A DNA stretch of 39,698 nt from the NCBI GenBank assembly GCA_029251085.1, contig JAQXDZ010000004.1, forward strand, positions 1-39,698, written 5' to 3'. This stretch comes from Mariniblastus sp. Its GTDB lineage: Bacteria; Planctomycetota; Planctomycetia; Pirellulales; Pirellulaceae. The notes beneath the pieces were generated by a model, which saw only the letters and a list, made by a program, of their open reading frames with translations, searched no databases and was not told where the DNA came from. Shown here in pieces: positions 34,981 through 39,698 of the stretch; the stretch's first letter is position 1, and each line of letters begins with the position of its first letter. The translations under genes were made by a program, and so were the position numbers.

Positions 34981-35988
34981 ATGACCGAGAAAAACCCAAC
35001 CAGCGACGAATCGGTGAAGCAAAAGCCGAAATCATCACGGAAGCTTTTTGCTTTTCTGATTTTGCTCTGCGTAGCAATGGGTGTGATTACTTTGCGGGTT
35101 AACTCGCAACGCACCACAAAAAAATGGGTCGAAGATCTTGGTGGGAGTGTCGTTTACCATATCGAACGTGGAGAGAAAAACGAATCTCTCAGCCCAGACG
35201 AAATGAAAGCCAAACCGGGTGGGTTCATGCTGAACGTCGTCGGGATCGATTACGTGTCGGCAATCAAGGAAATCAATCTGCCGGAAGCTGAGATCTCAGA
35301 CATTGAACCACTCTCCAAACTCTCGGAATTAGAATTGGTTCGGATTCTTCCGAACAAAGTCAATACACTACAACCGCTCGCCCAATCAAGATCTTTAACG
35401 AGGCTTGAGATTTCAGAAAACCCAATCACCGACCTAAGCCCAATTGCTGAAAATAAAGGGTTGAGAATCCTTCAACTCAATGGGACTGACGTTGAAAACA
35501 TTGATTGCTTTTCCGACTTCCCCGAGCTAGTGAAAGTGGATTTGGTCAACACGAAGGTTCGGGATCTGTCGCCCATGAAAGATCTGAGCAACATCAAATC
35601 CCTGAAAGTGACTAATTCTGAGTTGAAGGATTTGTCGCCGCTCGAGAACTTCACCAAGCTCAAGTCACTCTCCCTTGCGGGTTGTTCAGTCGCCGGCAAT
35701 GAGGACTTTGCGACAGCTCTCGAACCAATCAGCAAACTGAAGATTGAGACTCTGGACCTCTCCGGAACCAAACTAGGCGATCTCAGCCCGCTTGCAAACT
35801 TAACCATGCTGGAGACTTTAAAACTGGACAACTCCTCCGCAGTGGACATCACTCCGCTGAGCAACTTGAAATCACTCAAGTCGCTTACGACATGGGATTC
35901 AGGGATCAGCGCCGAGGCGGTTGCCGAACTGAAATCTCAGATCCCTGGCCTTCTCGTAATTACGGAAGAACCCCGATATTCACGTTAA
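34981..35988 (+). CDS. Membrane-anchored leucine-rich-repeat protein
   Basis: Encodes 335 residues. A polar N-terminus of about 20 residues, Lys-rich before the helix, precedes one membrane helix (about 22-40, KLFAFLILLCVAMGVITL). The rest is therefore probably outside the cytoplasm. From about residue 95 there are roughly nine leucine-rich repeats of 22-23 residues, of the internalin/SDS22 kind. The recurring pattern is 'L..L.L..t.v.DLSPL..l', for example LTRLEISENPITDLSPI, LETLKLDNSSAVDITPL. The repeat copies are diverged but regular. Such repeats bind proteins; the partner is unknown. It stands alone, converging with queC with a 53-base gap. Confidence 0.85.
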   Translation: MTEKNPTSDESVKQKPKSSRKLFAFLILLCVAMGVITLRVNSQRTTKKWVEDLGGSVVYHIERGEKNESLSPDEMKAKPGGFMLNVVGIDYVSAIKEINLPEAEISDIEPLSKLSELELVRILPNKVNTLQPLAQSRSLTRLEISENPITDLSPIAENKGLRILQLNGTDVENIDCFSDFPELVKVDLVNTKVRDLSPMKDLSNIKSLKVTNSELKDLSPLENFTKLKSLSLAGCSVAGNEDFATALEPISKLKIETLDLSGTKLGDLSPLANLTMLETLKLDNSSAVDITPLSNLKSLKSLTTWDSGISAEAVAELKSQIPGLLVITEEPRYSR

Positions 35989-36041
35989 TTCTGCAACCAG
36001 CCATTGGTCGCCAGCAGGCTAGGAAACGAATCGGTTTCAGC

Positions 36042-36851
36042 TCAGGCGTCAAAACCAGCACTGGAATCCTGTTTAAACTGACGTTCAAGCCGCTGGGCCT
36101 GCCGAACAACATCTTCCCAAGGACTACGATATTCCACGGGATCAGGCCGTCCGTATTTTTGAAACGCCAAGATTCTCTCAACATCCGACCCGGTCAATCC
36201 GTGAGACCTGCCAGCCTTATCAGGCTGGTAACTGGTACAAGTATTTCGGAACACTGTATCGAAGTCTAAGCCGAGCTTTTCGATGGAGTGGCCAGCGTCT
36301 TCAAGAATATCAGCCTTGTCCATGTTCAGGTAAGGAAGATTGAGAAACACTTTTTCAGAGTCCCAGTTGCCAATAGAAAAAGCACTAAAGATTGCTTCGT
36401 AAAATTCGGGTCGGCAATCGGGATAGATCGCGTGATCGCCACTGTGCACGCCGAGAGAAAAATCAACCTCCGAATCCTCTTGAATGGCGATAGACAACGC
36501 GTAACCATAAGCAATCGATGAGAAGATTGCGTTGCGATTCGGAACAACGGTCTGCTTCATATTCTCTTGCTCGTAATGCCCCGTTGGCACTGTCCAATTC
36601 GCATCCGTCAAGGCTGAGTGAAATAACGATCCGAGTTTTGACATATCCAAAATCTGCGAATCAATTTCAATTCCATTATCTCGCAGGTACTCTACATTCT
36701 GTTTCAAACGTGCTAATTCGATGCGGTGTTTCTGACCATAATCAAAACTCAGGCCATATACTTTCCTCCCCTCGGCTAGTAATCGAACCAACAACGCCGT
36801 TGAGTCCATTCCGCCGCTCAAGCACACCACCGCTCTTCGTTTCTTTGTCAT
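36042..36851 (-). CDS. queC: 7-cyano-7-deazaguanine synthase (QueC) lacking most of its cysteine cluster
   Basis: Converts 7-carboxy-7-deazaguanine to preQ0 with ATP and ammonia, a step in queuosine biosynthesis. Encodes 269 residues. The PP-loop SGGMDS (12-17), DYGQKHRIEL (38-47), VPNRN (103-107) and GVHSGDHAIYPDCRPEF (134-150) are all intact. The C-terminal zinc site is not. Family members read 'C-S/T-Y ... CGKCGSC-x-ER', but here, after Cys205 (TCTSY), positions 217-223 read HGLTGSD, so three of four expected Cys are replaced by His, Thr and Asp. The flanking VERILAFQKYGRPDPVEY fits QueC well, so the alignment is not in doubt. Either zinc is dispensable, is bound differently, or the enzyme is altered. 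No queD, queE or folE lies nearby, and no preQ1 riboswitch was seen upstream. Confidence 0.88.
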   Translation of the reverse strand: MTKKRRAVVCLSGGMDSTALLVRLLAEGRKVYGLSFDYGQKHRIELARLKQNVEYLRDNGIEIDSQILDMSKLGSLFHSALTDANWTVPTGHYEQENMKQTVVPNRNAIFSSIAYGYALSIAIQEDSEVDFSLGVHSGDHAIYPDCRPEFYEAIFSAFSIGNWDSEKVFLNLPYLNMDKADILEDAGHSIEKLGLDFDTVFRNTCTSYQPDKAGRSHGLTGSDVERILAFQKYGRPDPVEYRSPWEDVVRQAQRLERQFKQDSSAGFDA

Positions 36852-37170
36852 TGAAATATTACTCTGTCCAAGTTTGGAGAATCAAAGCTCTAATTATTGA
36901 GCGAATGAATCCGAATGCAGTTCAGATACGGAAGTATTACACTTTCATGTCCAAAGCCAACCGTTTAAATCAAATATTTATTCGGCTATCGTCACCCTTT
37001 AAAATGGTGCTGAACAGCCCAAATTCTTACCTATTTCCCATTTCGCTGGCAAAAATTTGACGAATTTCAGCTCTATCGGGTGAGGTGCTTGGCGAGCACC
37101 GAATCCCAATGGATAATCGGAATGTCTTTTTAATTGATAACCCACGTAAAACACCCAACCATTCAGAACC
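36852..37170. other. Divergent promoter region between queC and the WYL regulator, no gene seen
   Basis: 319 bases. GGTGCT (37084-37089) and AGCACC (37095-37100) form a 6-bp stem with a 5-nt loop, 71 bases before the WYL regulator ATG. It could be a leader hairpin or an operator for that regulator. No T-tract follows. No other element was recognised. Confidence 0.35.
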
Positions 37171-38187
37171 ATGGCTCGAAACGAACAACTGATCCGACAG
37201 CACAAGATTTTGCAAATTCTCGAGCGCGTACGGTATGGCAAAACTCTGCAAGAACTTCAGGCGGACATCGTCGAGGAGCTTGGGCTTAAGTCGTTACACA
37301 CACGGACACTTCGCCGCGACCTCGAAGCTCTTCAGCTGGCCGGGATCGATGTGGATGTTCACGACTCAGGACGTGGCAAGGTGTGGAAACTTGGCCCCCG
37401 CGCGAAATCAACGACGAAAATTAGTTTCTCAGCAACTGAACTCATCGCACTTTCGATGGGCCGCCAACTAATGCATCCACTCGCAGGTACACCGTTCTGG
37501 ATGGGCATTGAATCCTTCTGGAATAAAGTCAAAGAAGAAATCCCTAGCTCCGTTCTCACGCACTACGAAAAATTCCGTAAGACACTCCGCGTTTTAGGAG
37601 TTCCGGCCAAGTCCTACGAGAAACAACATGGAATCATTAAGACGCTTAACCGCGGTGTCATGGAACACCGAGTGGTCGAGATTACTTATCAGTCACCGGG
37701 CAACGCACCCAAGATCCGGAAAATTGAGCCGTACACGGTCGCACTCTTTCAGTCGAGCCTCTACATCATTGCTGCCGCCAACGAAATTGAAGATCCCGAC
37801 ACGCGAGTTCGAACCTGGAAACTCGATCGATTTCATAAAGCAACCATTCTGGATGAATGGTTCAAAGAACCTGCAGACCTTGATCTCGACGAATTTATTG
37901 GGAACACCATGCAAATGTTCGTTCGCCGTGGAAAAGTTGCGAACTATAAAATTAAGGTTGCCGCTGACGCCGCCGCCTGGGTCACTGAAGACCCGTTGCA
38001 CGCAGAGCAAAAAGTCAAACAACTGAAAGACGGCAGTATTGAACTCACCGTTCCCGCCGTTCACGACCTCGAAATCATTCCCCGAGTATTATGCATGGGG
38101 AGCAGTGCGGAAATTATCGCACCCAAAGCAGCAAGACGTTTGATGGGTGAGATCGTAAAAGAAATGGCAGGCAAATACGATGACTGA
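37171..38187 (+). CDS. WYL-domain transcriptional regulator
   Basis: Encodes 338 residues. The N-terminal winged helix-turn-helix (about 5-75) has QHKILQILERVRYGKTLQEL and HTRTLRRDLEALQLAGIDVDV, the DeoR/PafBC-type layout. A WYL domain follows at about 150-225, with VVEITYQSPGNAPKIRKIEPYTVALFQSSLYIIAA (read in parts) and VRTWKLDRFHKATIL; the WYL signature is here SLY. A WCX-type C-terminal extension follows. WYL domains bind ligands such as nucleic acids or nucleotides, and PafBC relatives control DNA-damage responses. The stop overlaps the next gene's ATG by 8 bases (ATGACTGA), so it is co-translated with a ComM-type ATPase. The target genes are unknown. Confidence 0.9.
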   Translation: MARNEQLIRQHKILQILERVRYGKTLQELQADIVEELGLKSLHTRTLRRDLEALQLAGIDVDVHDSGRGKVWKLGPRAKSTTKISFSATELIALSMGRQLMHPLAGTPFWMGIESFWNKVKEEIPSSVLTHYEKFRKTLRVLGVPAKSYEKQHGIIKTLNRGVMEHRVVEITYQSPGNAPKIRKIEPYTVALFQSSLYIIAAANEIEDPDTRVRTWKLDRFHKATILDEWFKEPADLDLDEFIGNTMQMFVRRGKVANYKIKVAADAAAWVTEDPLHAEQKVKQLKDGSIELTVPAVHDLEIIPRVLCMGSSAEIIAPKAARRLMGEIVKEMAGKYDD

Positions 38188-39698
38188 CCCAACCTCTACC
38201 AATCGATCGCAAACGTCCGATCAAAGTCGAAAAGGCTCCAACTCCGGAAACGGAAGACTCGCAAAGTTGAGAACTTTTTCATTGCTTGGCATTGACGCGA
38301 TTGAAGTAGAGGTGGAAGTCGATGTCTCGCTGGGGGCTATCCCAAAAACAATCTTGGTCGGGTTACCTGAGGCTGCAGTCCGAGAAAGTACTCACCGTTG
38401 CGAACGGGCGATCGTCAATTCAGGCTTTGTACGCCCCGTCGATCGAATCGTGATTAATTTGGCGCCTGCTGACCTACCCAAACAAGCGTCTACATTCGAC
38501 CTTCCGATCTCGCTTGGTATCCTTCTCGGAAGCGGCCAATTCCAGTCTGACATTGTCAGGGAATACGCTGTCGTCGGTGAACTTGCACTCGAAGGCCGTA
38601 CCCGTCCCGCCAAAGGTATCCTTTCGATGGCGATCGCCGCAAAAAAAGCAGGATTTCGCGGAATTGTCGTGCCTCAACAGAACGCTACCGAAGCCTCCGT
38701 CGTTGAAGGGCTCGAAGTCATTGCCGTTGACAGCCTGACGCAAACCGTTGGTTTCTTCTCCGGCCAACTTGAGCTCGAACCAACTCCTTCGCCCATTAAC
38801 AAGCTATTCGAAAACTTCTCGAATTACCAAGTCGATTTCTCAGACGTACGCGGACAGGAAATGGCAAAACGCGCGGTGATGGTCGCTGCTGCTGGCGCTC
38901 ACAATCTACTCATGCTTGGACCACCGGGATCGGGTAAGACCATGCTTGCCAAACGAATTCCAACTGTACTTCCACAACTTTCGCCTGGCGAATCAATTGA
39001 GACCACGCGTATTTACAGCTCTTGTGGCAGGCTCGAACCTGGACAACCATTGTTGACCACACGTCCCTTTCGATCCCCACACCATACCATCAGCGAAGCA
39101 GGACTGGTTGGTGGTGGAAGTACGCCAATGCCAGGCGAGATCTCCATGGCCCACAACGGCGTCCTGTTTTTAGACGAGCTTCCTGAGTTTAATCGACGGA
39201 CGCTTGAAGTTTTACGACAACCACTTGAAGACTCCCTAGTGACCATCTCAAGAGCCCAACGATCAACGACCTTTCCAAGCGATTTCATGATGGTGGCCGC
39301 CCTTAATCCATGTCCGTGTGGATACCGCAACGATCCGCGTAGAGACTGTCATTGCTCGCCCCCCCAAATCGAAAAATACATGGGGAAAATTTCAGGCCCA
39401 TTACTCGATCGAATTGACATTCATGTCGAAGTCCCGGCGGCTGAATTTAAAGAACTTTCATCAACCCGAGCTGGAACGTCCAGTTCCGAGATACGCGAAG
39501 GCGTTGAAAATGCCCGAAAGGCTCAGTACGAGCGGTTCCATGGCGATCTAACGAACTACAACGCTCAAATGTCGAGCAAACAGATACGACAATTCTGCCA
39601 GTTGAACCGAGAGTGTATCAATATCCTCAAAATTTCTGTCAATGACCTTGGACTCTCAGCTCGAGCCCACGACAAGGTGCTCCGGCTCTCCCGTACCA
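38180..39698 (+). CDS. comM: ComM/YifB-family Mg-chelatase-like AAA+ ATPase (3' end outside window)
   Basis: The frame is open from ATG 38180 to the right edge (506 complete codons). The family is about 510-520 residues, so only a short tail is missing. A polar N-terminus of about 28 residues precedes the YifB N-domain (FSLLGIDAIEVEVEVDVSLG, ILVGLPEAAVRESTHRCERAI, NLAPADLPKQASTFDLPI). The AAA+ core has Walker A GPPGSGKT (247-254), HHTISEAGLVGGG, Walker B GVLFLDELPEF, and the Cys-rich NPCPCGY. RDCHCSPPQIEKYMGKISGPLLDRIDIHVEVP ends the core (read in parts). ComM is a hexameric helicase that drives branch migration during natural transformation. The 8-base overlap with the WYL regulator indicates one operon. 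No other competence gene is present. Confidence 0.92.
   Translation, partial: MTDPTSTNRSQTSDQSRKGSNSGNGRLAKLRTFSLLGIDAIEVEVEVDVSLGAIPKTILVGLPEAAVRESTHRCERAIVNSGFVRPVDRIVINLAPADLPKQASTFDLPISLGILLGSGQFQSDIVREYAVVGELALEGRTRPAKGILSMAIAAKKAGFRGIVVPQQNATEASVVEGLEVIAVDSLTQTVGFFSGQLELEPTPSPINKLFENFSNYQVDFSDVRGQEMAKRAVMVAAAGAHNLLMLGPPGSGKTMLAKRIPTVLPQLSPGESIETTRIYSSCGRLEPGQPLLTTRPFRSPHHTISEAGLVGGGSTPMPGEISMAHNGVLFLDELPEFNRRTLEVLRQPLEDSLVTISRAQRSTTFPSDFMMVAALNPCPCGYRNDPRRDCHCSPPQIEKYMGKISGPLLDRIDIHVEVPAAEFKELSSTRAGTSSSEIREGVENARKAQYERFHGDLTNYNAQMSSKQIRQFCQLNRECINILKISVNDLGLSARAHDKVLRLSRT

Noticed and set aside
36518..37060. 180-codon plus-strand ORF opposite the queC start
   Set aside because: Half is antisense to the conserved queC N-terminus, the rest is low-information intergenic sequence, and no domain is visible.
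1..39698. CRISPR arrays, transposases, phage genes or toxin-antitoxin pairs
   Set aside because: Looked for on both strands; no repeat-spacer pattern, DDE or serine recombinase motif, phage structural protein or paired small toxin/antitoxin ORFs were recognised.

Overview
The window looks like a chromosomal segment of a planctomycete, probably close to the Pirellulaceae. The support is indirect. There is a very large secreted PVC-type dehydrogenase with HEAT repeats, a secreted cupredoxin/cytochrome c protein ending in a Planctomycetes-type heme-binding domain, an exported type I sulfatase, a small lipoprotein of a type I recall from planctomycetes, and a Tad pilus locus. Base composition is moderate. 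I see no phage, insertion sequence, transposase, CRISPR array or rRNA. Most of the window is ordinary chromosome.

Layout. Bases 1-4878 (+): the tail of a short-chain dehydrogenase, lysS, and a translationally coupled LolC/E-LolD-type ABC transporter. Bases 5262-7407 (+): a small lipoprotein and a Wza-type polysaccharide export lipoprotein. A strong bidirectional terminator separates these from leuA (-). Bases 9078-10360 contain no convincing protein gene but hold a tRNA-Glu-like gene with its own promoter and an apparent extra base in the anticodon loop. Bases 10361-23167 (-): an eleven-gene Tad/Flp pilus locus, transcribed right to left. Its order is Flp pilin, terminator, RcpC/CpaB, TadZ/CpaE, TadA/CpaF, TadB, TadC, DUF192 protein, TadE, TadG-like, secretin RcpA/CpaC, OmpA-like lipoprotein, TadD-like TPR lipoprotein. 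Most junctions overlap by 1-8 bases, so the products are probably made in a coordinated way. No prepilin peptidase is present.

Bases 23516-25237 hold two small exported or membrane-anchored proteins of unknown function. Bases 25618-30529 (+) hold a pair: an SGNH-like/PVC dehydrogenase/HEAT protein and a HEAT-like/cupredoxin/cytochrome c protein. Together they look like the halves of a longer PVC heme-protein architecture. A sulfatase (-) converges on them. Bases 32274-39698 are mainly housekeeping: an RlmKL fusion rRNA methyltransferase, a membrane-anchored leucine-rich-repeat protein, queC (-), and a WYL regulator overlapping a ComM/YifB-type AAA ATPase that runs off the right edge.

The points most worth a second look are: the tRNA-Glu with an 8-nt anticodon loop; the QueC whose C-terminal cysteine cluster is replaced; the duplicated RcpC/CpaB with a run of SAF-like repeats; the SGNH domain lacking its Ser and His signatures; the split PVC heme protein; a candidate sigma-54 promoter before the pilin; and alternative hairpins in the leuA leader. 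All family assignments are from reading the sequence; no search was run.
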